Source: Oligella ureolytica DSM 18253 (GTDB taxonomy: Bacteria > Pseudomonadota > Gammaproteobacteria > Burkholderiales > Burkholderiaceae_B). Taken from it: 64,000 nt of DNA. The translations under genes were made by a program, and so were the position numbers. A model generated the notes under the pieces. It saw only the letters and a program-made list of their open reading frames with translations. It was not told the DNA's origin and did no database searches. This document shows, piece by piece, positions 8,361-16,993 of the stretch (position 1 is the first letter of the stretch; each line of letters opens with the position of its first letter). The stretch is from assembly GCF_000373745.1 (NCBI RefSeq), contig NZ_KB892282.1, positions 1-64,000 on the forward strand, given 5' to 3'.

Positions 8361-9311
8361 ATGTTTAAATTGAAAAGCATTGCGTTAGCTGCTTTATTAG
8401 CCGCACTCCCCTTGAGCAGCCAAGCTTTAGATACCCGCTTTACTGACGCTGATGGCGATTTAATTGCAGATGCGCCCACCGATCCTAAAGACTGGCTTGA
8501 CCCATCAACCCTCGTCTTTTCCTATACCCCGGTTGAAGACCCTGCTGTTTATGCCGAGGTGTGGAAAGAATTTATTGATCATTTAGCCAAGGAAACCGGT
8601 AAAAAGGTACAGTTCTTCCCGGTACAAAGTAATGCTGCTCAATTAGAAACCATGCGCGCAGGTCGTTTACACGTTGCCGGTTTTAACACGGGTTCTAACC
8701 CATTAGCAGTCAACTGCGCAGGTTTCGTACCATTTGCCATGATGGCTTCCAATGATGATCGCTACGGCTACGAGATGGAAATCCTTACTTACCCCGGTAG
8801 CGGGATTGAAAAAGTAGAAGACATTAAGGGCAAGAAACTTGCTTTTACCTCTGAGACATCTAACTCAGGCTACAAAGCCCCTTCTGCTTTATTAAAGCAA
8901 GAATTTAAAATGGAAGCAGGTACAGATTTTGAACCTGTATTTAGCGGTAAGCACGACAACTCAATTTTAGGTGTTGCCAATAAAGATTACCCGGCCGCTG
9001 CCATTGCCAACTCTGTTTTGTCTCGTATGCTTGAGCGCGATGTGGTAAAGAGCGAGCAATTAGTATCAATTTACAAATCTCAGTCTTTCCCTACCACCGG
9101 CTATGGTTACGTTTATAACTTAAAGCCCGAGTTAGCTGAAAAGGTTAAAGAAGCCTTCTTTAACTTCAATTGGGAAGGTACCGGTTTAGCTAAAGAGTTC
9201 AACCCGGTTGAACCTCCTCAAGAAAAATTCATGCCTATTTCTTATAAAGAGCACTGGCAAGTTGTCCGTGATATCGATGCGGCAATGAATGTTAGTTACG
9301 AGTGTAACTAA
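8361..9311 (+). CDS. phnD: phosphonate/phosphite ABC transporter, periplasmic binding protein
   Basis: This 316-residue protein has a clear signal peptide (cleavage after SSQA) and the PhnD/PtxB/AioX fold, visible in VFSYTPVEDPAVYAEVW, the MRAGRLHVAGFNTG loop and the SETSNSGYKAPSALL region. It captures phosphonate, phosphite or a related oxyanion and delivers it to PhnCE. An AAGGA ribosome site lies ahead of the ATG. It begins a phnDCE1E2 operon. No C-P lyase or phosphonatase genes are in the window, so the real ligand is open. Confidence 0.88.
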   Translation: MFKLKSIALAALLAALPLSSQALDTRFTDADGDLIADAPTDPKDWLDPSTLVFSYTPVEDPAVYAEVWKEFIDHLAKETGKKVQFFPVQSNAAQLETMRAGRLHVAGFNTGSNPLAVNCAGFVPFAMMASNDDRYGYEMEILTYPGSGIEKVEDIKGKKLAFTSETSNSGYKAPSALLKQEFKMEAGTDFEPVFSGKHDNSILGVANKDYPAAAIANSVLSRMLERDVVKSEQLVSIYKSQSFPTTGYGYVYNLKPELAEKVKEAFFNFNWEGTGLAKEFNPVEPPQEKFMPISYKEHWQVVRDIDAAMNVSYECN

Positions 9312-9332
9312 TCCATCTTAAAGGTATATTTA

Positions 9333-10187
9333 ATGCTTAAAATTGTTGACCTAGAAAAGCGCTACAACAACAGCATGGTCGCGCTTCATGGGATCAACCT
9401 CGAAGTCCAATCAGGCGAGGTCATCGGCCTGATTGGACCTTCGGGCGCAGGTAAATCAACACTCATCCGTTGTGTAAACCGCTTAGTTGAACCCACAAAA
9501 GGCACTATTTCTCTCCAGGACAACGACCTTTGCAAGCTATCAAAAAATAGCTTGAGATTAGCGCGCCGTCGTATCGGCATGATTTTCCAAGAATACGCAT
9601 TGGTTGAACGCTTAACCGTCATGGAAAATGTACTCTCCGGACGCTTAGGTCATATGGGCTTTTGGAACAGTTGGTTCCGGCGTTTTAGTGCCGAAGATAT
9701 TGCTCAAGCGTATGAGCTTTTAGATCGTGTCGGCCTTAAGGGCAAAGAAAACGTTCGCGCCGACGAATTATCCGGTGGTCAGCGCCAGCGTGTTGGTATT
9801 GCTCGTGCCCTTATTCAAAAGCCCGATCTCATGTTAATTGATGAACCAACCGCCAGTTTAGACCCCAAAACCTCACGTCAAGTAATGCGTTTAATTATTG
9901 AGCTCTGCCGTGAGAATGGTCTTGCTGCTATTGTGAATATTCATGACGTGGTATTAGCCACTGAATTCCTGCCTAGAATTGTTGGTCTACGCGCCGGTGA
10001 AATTGTTTTTGATGGTCCTGCCAAAGACGTAAATACGGATGTACTCAATCAAATTTACGGTGATGAGGATTGGACGACGATCAGTAAGAAACTCGCCTCT
10101 CAAAACAAAACAGACAGCGATGATGACGAACTAAACGTCGCTGAAGGCTCATACCGGGCGTTAACATCTGCTACTGGAGCAGCTTAA
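9333..10187 (+). CDS. phnC: phosphonate ABC transporter ATP-binding protein
   Basis: This is a 284-residue ABC ATPase with Walker A (GPSGAGKST), signature [10 protein letters not shown] and Walker B ([12 protein letters not shown]). The PhnC-type segment [20 protein letters not shown] sits between Walker A and the signature. It powers import together with the two PhnE permeases, and starts 21 bases after phnD. The acidic, serine-rich tail of about 30 residues after the ATPase core is somewhat longer than usual. Confidence 0.9.
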   Translation: MLKIVDLEKRYNNSMVALHGINLEVQSGEVIGLIGPSGAGKSTLIRCVNRLVEPTKGTISLQDNDLCKLSKNSLRLARRRIGMIFQEYALVERLTVMENVLSGRLGHMGFWNSWFRRFSAEDIAQAYELLDRVGLKGKENVRADELSGGQRQRVGIARALIQKPDLMLIDEPTASLDPKTSRQVMRLIIELCRENGLAAIVNIHDVVLATEFLPRIVGLRAGEIVFDGPAKDVNTDVLNQIYGDEDWTTISKKLASQNKTDSDDDELNVAEGSYRALTSATGAA

Positions 10188-10203
10188 ACCATAGTCGATT
10201 GTT

Positions 10204-11028
10204 ATGCAAAACCCCGCTACTTTATTAAAGCCGCCTGCTTATCCTACCCAATGGAAAAAGCCACCCTTTATCAGCAACCCTATCCTGCGCTACACCTTAA
10301 TCATCGGCGCTATCGTTTACTTAATATTAGCGATTGGCTCATTGGATATTAACTGGCTACGCCTTAGTCAAGGATGGGAAAGAGCTTGGGTGTTTGTTAA
10401 AGGCTTTTTAACTCCTGACTTTACCACGCGTGGCACTGATATTAGGCAAGGCATGGTAGAGAGCTTAACCATGGCCTTGACCTCAACGGCTGCCGGCATT
10501 GTCATTTCAATTCCTATTGCCGTCGGTGCTGCAAAAAATTTAAGTCCTCATTGGATCTATTATATTTGTCGTGCCATTATCGCTCTCTCCAGAACACTTA
10601 ATGAAATTATTGTGGCTATTTTCATGGTTGCTTTATTTGGTTTTGGCGCCTTTGCAGGCTTCCTAACCCTCGCCTTTGCCACGATTGGTTTTTTAGCGAA
10701 ATTATTAGCCGAGGATATTGAAGAGATTCAAGCCTCTCAACTCGACGCCTTAAAAGCAACCGGTGCCGGATTCCTACAAACACTCGACTTTGCGGTTTTA
10801 AGTCAATGTCTACCACGTTTAGTCGGGTTATCACTTTATCGTTTAGACATTAATTTCCGTGAGTCTGCCGTTATCGGCATTATCGGAGCCGGTGGTATTG
10901 GTGGCACTCTAAGCACAGCGATGGACCGCTATGAATACAGTTCAGCCGGTGCGGTCTTAATTTTAATTATCGCTATCGTGATGATTGCTGAATACGCCTC
11001 TAGTTGGGTGCGCCGGAAAATGCTATGA
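10204..11028 (+). CDS. phnE: phosphonate ABC transporter permease, first copy
   Basis: This 274-residue inner-membrane permease has about six predicted membrane helices and the EAA-type loop (AEDIEEIQASQLDALKATGAG). It carries the PhnE signature INFRESAVIGIIGAGGIGG near the C terminus and ends with a membrane helix and a basic tail (SSWVRRKML). Its stop overlaps the next permease start (ATGA), so the two are translationally coupled. A 174-base piece of its 3' end is copied at 13507-13680 as part of a chimera. Confidence 0.9.
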   Translation: MQNPATLLKPPAYPTQWKKPPFISNPILRYTLIIGAIVYLILAIGSLDINWLRLSQGWERAWVFVKGFLTPDFTTRGTDIRQGMVESLTMALTSTAAGIVISIPIAVGAAKNLSPHWIYYICRAIIALSRTLNEIIVAIFMVALFGFGAFAGFLTLAFATIGFLAKLLAEDIEEIQASQLDALKATGAGFLQTLDFAVLSQCLPRLVGLSLYRLDINFRESAVIGIIGAGGIGGTLSTAMDRYEYSSAGAVLILIIAIVMIAEYASSWVRRKML

Positions 11029-11759
11029 GTAATGTCATTAATCTAAATTCACTGGCAACGGCCAAATGGAATAAACGCACGCCCATACAAAACGCAGCGG
11101 TCTTTATGATCTGGTTCATCAGTATCGCCTTTGTCGTCTGGTGCTTTCAAGTCATGACCAAAGACACCATATGGGCTTTTATCTACGACGCTCCACGTCA
11201 AATGCAGGACATTGGCGCCCGTATGTTTCCTCCAAACTGGACATCCATCAACGAGCTTTGGTCACCGTTGTGGGAAACACTCAATATTGCGACCTTAGGC
11301 ACACTATTAGGAACAGCCATGGCGGTACCTGTGGCCTTTTTGGCTGCGCGAAATACAACGCCAAGCAGCACCTTATTACGCCCTATCGCTCTATTTATCA
11401 TTGTTTCTTCACGCTCTATTAATTCCTTAATTTGGGCCTTATTATTAGTGTCTATCCTAGGTCCCGGCGTTTTAGCAGGCATTATAGCTATTGCACTCAG
11501 ATCGATTGGCTTCATCGGTAAGCTGCTCTACGAATCAATTGAAGAAATTAGTCCCACAGCAGTAGAAGCGATTGCAGCGACCGGGGCCTGTCGCCCTCAA
11601 GTGATTGCTTGGGGAATATTCCCGCAAGTAGCACCGACCTTAGCCGGTATTACGGTATTTCGTTGGGATATTAATATTCGCGAATCAACGGTACTCGGCT
11701 TAGTGGGTGCCGGCGGTTTGGGTTTAAAACTAAATGCCGCTTTAAACACGCTGGCTTAG
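11025..11759 (+). pseudogene. phnE: phosphonate ABC permease, second copy, with premature amber stop
   Basis: As read, this is a 244-residue permease starting at the ATG that overlaps the phnE1 stop. It has the expected helices, the EAA loop and the INIRESTVLGLVGAGGLGL signature. It stops at TAG (11757-11759). The frame then continues cleanly for another 29 codons to TAA at 11847-11849, coding for VSMILIVIFATVVISEW and a basic tail, exactly the missing last membrane helix. The simplest reading is TGG (Trp) changed to TAG. It may be inactive, partly read through, or the result of a sequencing error. Confidence 0.75.
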
Positions 11760-11861
11760 CCTAAGGTCAGCATGATTTTAATCGTGATTTTTGCAACTGT
11801 CGTTATCAGCGAGTGGATCACCATGAAGGTTAGACAAAAGCTGATTTAATTTCCACAGACA

Positions 11862-11889
11862 AATAAAGGGTCTGATTAGGCCCTTTATT
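11862..11889 (+). terminator. terminator after phnDCE operon
   Basis: A hairpin with arms AATAAAGGG/CCCTTTATT lies just after the original phnE2 stop at 11849. It lacks a long T run, so strength is uncertain. Confidence 0.6.
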
Positions 11890-11892
11890 CAA

Positions 11893-12040
11893 TTAACGCT
11901 CTAAACCTGCGATGCGCCTAAAACACCTAATCCTCACCCCTGCCGCTACCTTAGGTAAAAGCTCAGGTGATAGCCAGCACGGCTTATTCAAACTAGTAAT
12001 CAAGCGCAGCTCATCGGAATTAATACCCAAAATAGACTGC
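11893..12040 (-). pseudogene. 3' remnant of a flavin-dependent oxidoreductase gene
   Basis: On the minus strand about 47 codons remain in frame and end in FRRIAGLER and a stop, matching the C terminus of the intact flavin oxidase at 14867-16174 (FRRLAGLER). By my alignment roughly 63% of residues are identical. The rest of the gene is missing. This is an old, degraded paralogue fragment lying antisense after the phn operon. The following bases, 12041-12310, hold only AT-rich sequence and the promoter region of the broken ArsR gene. Confidence 0.75.
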
Positions 12041-12310
12041 GTCATTACGAGCTAAAACAGCCAGTTACACTAGCAAGAATTGAGTTTAAATATCTAATTA
12101 TTAATAACAACTAAGCAGATTTTTTATCGCGTCATAATTTAGAAAAGTGTTATATATTTACAAACGTTACAAACTGAATCTCATTAGAAACGACTAAAAA
12201 CCTTTAACTAGTTGCATGGACAGTAAAATTTAATATTAAGACGAATCTATTGCCATTTAGCTATTGATTTTTAAATTAGAATGTGCTAAATTAGGTCATT
12301 CTCAGATGTT

Positions 12311-12613
12311 ATGAATATGCAAACTTTATCATTAGAAACGCTGACCGAAGAGGCCCCCGACTTTATCAAAACCTTAGGTAACCAGCATCGACTATTACTA
12401 TTATGTTTATTAGTCGAAAAGGGTGAGCTTAACGTTGGTCAAATTTACCAACACTCAAGCCTAAGTTAATCAGCCTTATTTCAGCATATTGCAATTATGC
12501 GCGAAGAGGGTCTGATCAGCTATCGCCGTGAGGCTCAAACCCTTTACTATCGCATTGCTCATGATAGAGTTTATAAAATCGTTTCCAATCTAAAAGAGAT
12601 CTTCTGTCCGTAA
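12311..12613 (+). pseudogene. broken ArsR-family (BigR/YgaV-like) regulator gene
   Basis: The frame starts MNMQTLSLETL and follows the intact regulator at 19114-19428 closely, but codon 53 is TAA (12467-12469) where the paralogue has CAA for glutamine in SSLSQSALSQH. Reading resumes in the same frame and ends IFCP at 12613. Both putative persulfide-sensing cysteines (Cys32 and Cys99) are still encoded. It sits just upstream of the rhodanese gene it probably once controlled. One base change explains the break. Confidence 0.85.
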
Positions 12614-12649
12614 ACTCGGGTTCTTAAATTTTTATTAGAGACCATTTTC

Positions 12650-13165
12650 ATGACTTTACAAATCATTTCTCCAGATAAAGCTGCCGACTTAGTTAAAGAC
12701 GGCGCAACCTTAGTTGATATTCGCTCAGCTGGTGAATATGGCCATCGCCATATTCCTGGTTCTAGCAACCAAACAGTAGACCAAGTGTCTACTAGCTCAT
12801 TACCAACTGATGGCGTGGTTATTTTCCTGTGTCAATCAGGCATGCGCACTCGCACCAATGCTAATAAATTAGCTGCGGCCGCTAAAAACTGTAAAGAGTA
12901 CTATATCTTAGAGGGCGGTATCGACTCTTGGCAAAAACAAGGCTTAGCTGTTGAGGTTGCTCCTAACGCACCTTTAGAGTTACAACGTCAAGTACAAATC
13001 GCTGTTGGCATCATGGTTATCCTAGGTGTTGTACTTGGTACTTGGGTTAACCCTGCTTGGTATATTTTAAGTGCTTTTGTTGGTTCTGGCTTACTTATGG
13101 CTGGCGTGACTGGCTTCTGTGGTTTAGCACGCCTACTTATGTTAGCGCCGTGGAATCGAGTCTAA
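12650..13165 (+). CDS. membrane-anchored rhodanese with DUF2892 domain, YgaP-like
   Basis: This is a 171-residue protein. Residues 1-105 form a rhodanese domain with the active-site loop FLCQSGMRTR (catalytic Cys) and the LVDIRSAGEY signature. Residues 115-171 form a two-helix DUF2892 membrane region. The architecture matches E. coli YgaP, a membrane sulfurtransferase. Linkage to a BigR/YgaV-type ArsR gene upstream and a second DUF2892 protein downstream points to handling of sulfide or persulfide. With the local regulator broken, it may be constitutive or controlled by the intact ArsR paralogue 6.5 kb away. Confidence 0.85.
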   Translation: MTLQIISPDKAADLVKDGATLVDIRSAGEYGHRHIPGSSNQTVDQVSTSSLPTDGVVIFLCQSGMRTRTNANKLAAAAKNCKEYYILEGGIDSWQKQGLAVEVAPNAPLELQRQVQIAVGIMVILGVVLGTWVNPAWYILSAFVGSGLLMAGVTGFCGLARLLMLAPWNRV

Positions 13166-13262
13166 GCAATAATTAATTAAGTTAATCACAAGTGTTGACA
13201 CAATAGTCTGTACTTGTATTGAGTTTGACAAAGTTGTTCTCCAATCACTTAAAGGATATGTT

Positions 13263-13445
13263 ATGAACAAAAACATTGGTAGCGTAGATCGTTTGATCCG
13301 TATTATTATTGGTATCGTTTTAATTGCTTTAACCATCAACGGCAACATCGGTGTATGGGGTTGGATTGGTATTATTCCATTAGCAACAGCATTAATTAAC
13401 TTCTGCCCACTTTACCGTATTCTTGGTTTTTCAAGCCGTAAGTAA
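13263..13445 (+). CDS. DUF2892 (YgaP-type transmembrane) small membrane protein
   Basis: This 60-residue protein has the DUF2892 opening NIGSVDRLIRIIIG and two hydrophobic helices, ending CPLYRILGFSSRK. AAAGGA precedes the ATG. The upstream 97 bases contain a TTGACA (13195-13200), but the -10 is weak. It probably works with the neighbouring rhodanese in sulfur-species handling. A strong terminator follows. Confidence 0.8.
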   Translation: MNKNIGSVDRLIRIIIGIVLIALTINGNIGVWGWIGIIPLATALINFCPLYRILGFSSRK

Positions 13446-13470
13446 TTACTAGCTAAAACCACTTTTCTCG

Positions 13471-13505
13471 ACCCGAATCTAATTTTATTTAGATTCGGGT
13501 TTTTG
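13471..13505 (+). terminator. rho-independent terminator after DUF2892 gene
   Basis: A hairpin with arms ACCCGAATCTAA/TTTAGATTCGGGT is followed by TTTTTG. The chimeric phnE fragment begins directly after it. Confidence 0.85.
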
Positions 13506-13506
13506 T

Positions 13507-13743
13507 TGTCTACCACGTTTAGTCGGTTTATCACTTTATCGTTTAGACATTAATTTCCGTGAGTCTGCCGTTATCGGCATCATCGGAGCCGGTGGTATTG
13601 GTGGCACCCTAAGCACAGCGATGGACCGCTATGAATACAGTTCAGCCGGTGCGGTCTTAATTTTAATTATCGCTATCGTGATTTTTGCAACTGTCGTTAT
13701 CAGCGAGTGGATCACCATGAAGGTTAGACAAAAGCTGCTCTAA
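13507..13743 (+). pseudogene. chimeric phnE1/phnE2 3' fragment
   Basis: Seventy-eight codons in one open frame without a start. Bases 13507-13680 match phnE1 10807-10980 with three differences. At the shared sequence ATCGTGAT it switches to the tail of phnE2, matching 11781-11843 without differences, and ends in TAA. The product would run from the INFRESAVIGIIGAGG signature into the FATVVISEW helix that phnE2 itself has lost. It is a recent recombination remnant, not a working gene. Bases 13744-13901 after it hold the cold-shock gene leader. Confidence 0.85.
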
Positions 13744-13901
13744 AACAGTCATCTGATCAAAAACTTAAACGCTACAGTGGGTAGAGACAAAGCTTATTTA
13801 CCACACTGTCCTTAACAAACAGAACATTTGTAACATTACTAGCATTGCTTATATATAGCTGTCATACTGTGCTTTAGTCATTTTTATATTTAGGATTTAC
13901 A

Positions 13902-14111
13902 TTGAAAAAAGAAATAGGTATTGTGAAGTGGTTTAACAGCGAGAAGGGCTTTGGTTTTATCATGCCTGAGAATGGCGGTAAAGACCTCTTTGTTCACCAC
14001 TCAGAAATACTAGCTGATGGATACAAGACACTCGAAGAAAATCAACGCGTTTCCTTCGTTGAAGGAATGGGCCAGAAAGGTCCTTGCGCTACTCAAGTTG
14101 AAGCAGTTTAG
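13902..14111 (+). CDS. cold-shock domain protein (CspA family)
   Basis: This 69-residue single cold-shock domain protein carries the RNA-binding motifs KGFGFI (RNP1) and LFVHHSEI (RNP2), and would bind single-stranded RNA or DNA as a chaperone. The start is TTG at 13902, behind a TAGGATT ribosome site. A long leader is usual for this family and there is room for one. A strong terminator follows at 14167. Confidence 0.9.
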   Translation: MKKEIGIVKWFNSEKGFGFIMPENGGKDLFVHHSEILADGYKTLEENQRVSFVEGMGQKGPCATQVEAV

Positions 14112-14166
14112 TCGATTGATGCATATTAGTGCATTCTCTGCTTAAACAGCAGGAGCAGTAATACAG

Positions 14167-14207
14167 ATAGGTCAAAGCTTATACATTTAGCTTTGACCTA
14201 TTTTTTT
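14167..14207 (+). terminator. terminator after cold-shock gene
   Basis: A perfect stem with arms ATAGGTCAAAGC/GCTTTGACCTAT is followed by a T run. Confidence 0.9.
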
Positions 14208-14352
14208 ATTCTATCTCGTTTATTTAGCTATCAATCATCCGTCAAATGATGCAAAATAGTACAGGTACCGGAAGTTTTAGGAGATATCAACTTAGCCTCC
14301 CTAAACTACCAGTCTTCCAGTAGTTCAAACCACTCTATAGGAAAGCTACACC

Positions 14353-14781
14353 ATGTCTATTGAAAAAGTCCTTTACACTGCATCTGCTACTTCAGTTGGT
14401 GGCCGCGAGGGCCGCAGCACCTCTTCTGACAATGCCTTAGACGTACAGTTATCAACACCAAAGGAGCTTGGTGGCGCCGGCGGACCAGGCACCAACCCTG
14501 AGCAATTATTTGCTGCAGGCTACTCTGCTTGCTTTTTAGGCGCACTCAAACTGGTTGCCGGCAAGCAAGATATTAAATTGCCTGAGGATACGTCGATTAC
14601 CGCTGAAATTGGTATTGGTCCAATTCCTACCGGCTTTGGCATTGAAGCCAAACTAACTATCACCGCACCGGGCGTTGCTCGCGATACGCTACAAGCACTG
14701 GTCGATGACGCTCATATCGTTTGCCCATACTCCAACGCGACACGCAACAATATTGACGTGACGCTAGTCGTTGCTGATTAA
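14353..14781 (+). CDS. ohr: organic hydroperoxide resistance protein, Ohr/OsmC family
   Basis: This 142-residue thiol peroxidase has the two family cysteines, Cys60 in YSACFLGAL and Cys124 in [11 protein letters not shown], and the [18 protein letters not shown] segment diagnostic of Ohr. It reduces organic and fatty-acid hydroperoxides. A GGAAAG ribosome site precedes the ATG. No OhrR regulator gene is adjacent. It lies convergent to the flavin oxidase with a shared terminator. Confidence 0.93.
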   Translation: MSIEKVLYTASATSVGGREGRSTSSDNALDVQLSTPKELGGAGGPGTNPEQLFAAGYSACFLGALKLVAGKQDIKLPEDTSITAEIGIGPIPTGFGIEAKLTITAPGVARDTLQALVDDAHIVCPYSNATRNNIDVTLVVAD

Positions 14782-14822
14782 TCTTTTTAAATATAATGGC
14801 CCTATCAACTTGGGTCCCCATA

Positions 14823-14861
14823 AAAAAGAGGCGGTAGCTCATAAGTCTATCGCCTCTTTTT
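14823..14861. terminator. bidirectional terminator between ohr and flavin oxidase gene
   Basis: A stem with arms AAAAAGAGGCGGTAG/CTATCGCCTCTTTTT and A and T flanks serves both convergent genes. Confidence 0.85.
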
Positions 14862-14866
14862 GTCAC

Positions 14867-16174
14867 TTAGCGCTCTAAACCGGCAAGCCTTCTAAAGCGG
14901 CTTATCGCAGCGCCTACCACCACTTTGCGCAAAGGCTCAGGTGGCAACCAAGTCGGCTTATCCAAACTCACCACCATTCGTAACTCCTCTGAGTCGATTC
15001 CTAAAATAGACTCAGCAAGTAATTTGCCATAGATGGTTCCCTTGAGTACACCGGCACCATTACAACCAACAGAAGCAAATATATTAGGACCCAACTGACC
15101 AAAGTACACAGCACCATTACGGGTTAGAGCCGTCACACCACCCCAGACATAAGCAAATTCGTAATCGTTAAATTCAGGGTAACGATGTCGTACACTTTTG
15201 AGAAGAATTTCTTTTACTTTAAAAAGATTTTCAGGTCGCTCATAAGAGTATTCTGTGCGCACTAACAAGCGACGGTCTTGAGTTAACCGCAAGGTCGTAC
15301 CTAAACGATTGGCCGGAATTAATCCCCACTCTTTGTCCGCACCCAACGCATTTAAATGCTCGTCGTCCAACTCACCGGTCATACCGGCGTAAGTATAAAT
15401 AGTGATTAAACGGTCCTTGAGATAGCCGAAGTTCTTGGCAAAACCATTATTGGCCAAAATAATGGCATTACTCTTATAGTTGTGAGTTAGCGTACGTACG
15501 GTGTACTCACCCTTTTTGTATTCAAGACTACTCGCAGGACAGCGTTCAGCCAGCGTGACATTTGGCGGTAAAGAATCTGCCAAACCGCGTATCAGCGCCG
15601 CAGGCTGAACCAAGACATTGGTATCAGAATGCAACCCAAGGCGGTAATAAGGTGAGCCAATACGATACTCCAGCTCATCCTTACTAAGCAGCTTGGACGA
15701 TATGCCCCACTGCTTAAGCTCATCAGCAAGCTGACGTATACCGCGTTCGCCCTTAAGCGTCGCAGCACCGTGGTACTTACCGATATCACTCCAAGCACAA
15801 TCAATCTGATGCTCATCAACAAGAGACTTAAGCCAATCTTTGCCCGAATTAAGAATCGCAATCTGCTTTTTAGCAAATTCAATTTCCGCATCGTGTCCGG
15901 ACATTTTTGTATTGTGTGGTACATTAATTAAAAAACCGGAGTTACGGCCTGACGAACCCTCACCTACTACTGAGCCCTCTAGCACCAAAATTTCCAACTC
16001 AGGTTTAAGTAGCGCGAGCTGACGAGCCGCTGCTAAACCTGTATAGCCCGCACCGATGACGATAAAATCGTACTTTTTCCACGATGATGGTGGCGAACTT
16101 ATGCTGCGTGGGGGCAGTAAGGCATTCCATCCGCAAACAGTAGCGTAGGAAGGGAACATCTCTTTTGACGACAT
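14867..16174 (-). CDS. FAD-dependent oxidoreductase (DAO family)
   Basis: This 435-residue flavoenzyme has an N-terminal dinucleotide-binding motif VIGAGYTGLAAARQL near residues 38-52 and the GRNSGFLIN segment common in amine and amino-acid oxidases such as PuuB. It is last in a minus-strand set of binding protein, permease, ATPase and oxidase, so it probably oxidises the imported amine, amino acid or aminosulfonate. The gap to the ATPase gene is 33 bases. A degraded 3' copy lies at 11893-12040. The substrate cannot be named from sequence. Confidence 0.8.
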   Translation of the reverse strand: MSSKEMFPSYATVCGWNALLPPRSISSPPSSWKKYDFIVIGAGYTGLAAARQLALLKPELEILVLEGSVVGEGSSGRNSGFLINVPHNTKMSGHDAEIEFAKKQIAILNSGKDWLKSLVDEHQIDCAWSDIGKYHGAATLKGERGIRQLADELKQWGISSKLLSKDELEYRIGSPYYRLGLHSDTNVLVQPAALIRGLADSLPPNVTLAERCPASSLEYKKGEYTVRTLTHNYKSNAIILANNGFAKNFGYLKDRLITIYTYAGMTGELDDEHLNALGADKEWGLIPANRLGTTLRLTQDRRLLVRTEYSYERPENLFKVKEILLKSVRHRYPEFNDYEFAYVWGGVTALTRNGAVYFGQLGPNIFASVGCNGAGVLKGTIYGKLLAESILGIDSEELRMVVSLDKPTWLPPEPLRKVVVGAAISRFRRLAGLER

Positions 16175-16207
16175 TTATTACCTAACTCCTATAAAAAAGC
16201 AATAATA

Positions 16208-16975
16208 CTATTGGCCTTGACCTTCGAGGCCTTTCATGACCTCTTCTTGCACCACGTCCCAAACCTCAGACTTGATGTCGTTATAGCGCTTAGACAACTG
16301 TACTTTGGCATTGCGCGGGTGTGGCAAGTCATTAACGATATCCTTAACAATCCGACCGGGCTTAGCACCCAATACAATCATTCGTGTAGATAATAATAGC
16401 GCTTCATCAATCGAGTGGGTAATAAAAACAATTGTTTTACGATTTGCTTCGTAAATTCTAACTAATTGCTCTTGCAACACCTGTCGTGTCATTGCATCAA
16501 GTGCAGCAAACGGCTCATCTAATAAAATAACATCAGTGTCATTAGCCAACACGCGTGCAATCGCTACTCGTTGACGCATACCGCCGGAAAGCTCTTTAGG
16601 GAAAGAGTTTTCAAAGCCACTCAGCCCGACCATATCAATATACTTTTTAGCTCGCTCTTCACGCTCAGCCTTGGCCACGCCCTTGAGCTTTAAACCAAAA
16701 GCCACATTTTGCATGACAGTCTGCCAAGGAAATAAAGCATACTGCTGAAACACCATGCCACTACCGGGATCGACATCAGTGACAGGGGAACCATTAACCA
16801 CCACGGAACCTTCGCTAGCTTGCTCGAAACCTGCAATTAAATTAATCAGCGTGGACTTACCACTACCGGAAGCACCTAGCAATACAACAAATTCGCCCTC
16901 TTCAACATGCAAATCGAGGTCTTTCAGTACGACTAAATCACCATATTTCTTAGTTAAATTATCGATTTTAATCAT
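16208..16975 (-). CDS. NitT/TauT/SsuB-type ABC transporter ATP-binding protein
   Basis: This 255-residue ABC ATPase has Walker A (GASGSGKST), signature LSGGMRQRVAIAR and Walker B (VILLDEPFAALD). The QYALFPWQTVMQN and ITHSIDEALLL segments are typical of nitrate, taurine and sulfonate importers. It lies 18 bases downstream of the permease gene and just upstream of the oxidase. Confidence 0.88.
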   Translation of the reverse strand: MIKIDNLTKKYGDLVVLKDLDLHVEEGEFVVLLGASGSGKSTLINLIAGFEQASEGSVVVNGSPVTDVDPGSGMVFQQYALFPWQTVMQNVAFGLKLKGVAKAEREERAKKYIDMVGLSGFENSFPKELSGGMRQRVAIARVLANDTDVILLDEPFAALDAMTRQVLQEQLVRIYEANRKTIVFITHSIDEALLLSTRMIVLGAKPGRIVKDIVNDLPHPRNAKVQLSKRYNDIKSEVWDVVQEEVMKGLEGQGQ

Positions 16976-16993
16976 TAAAAAACTTCCTCTTAA

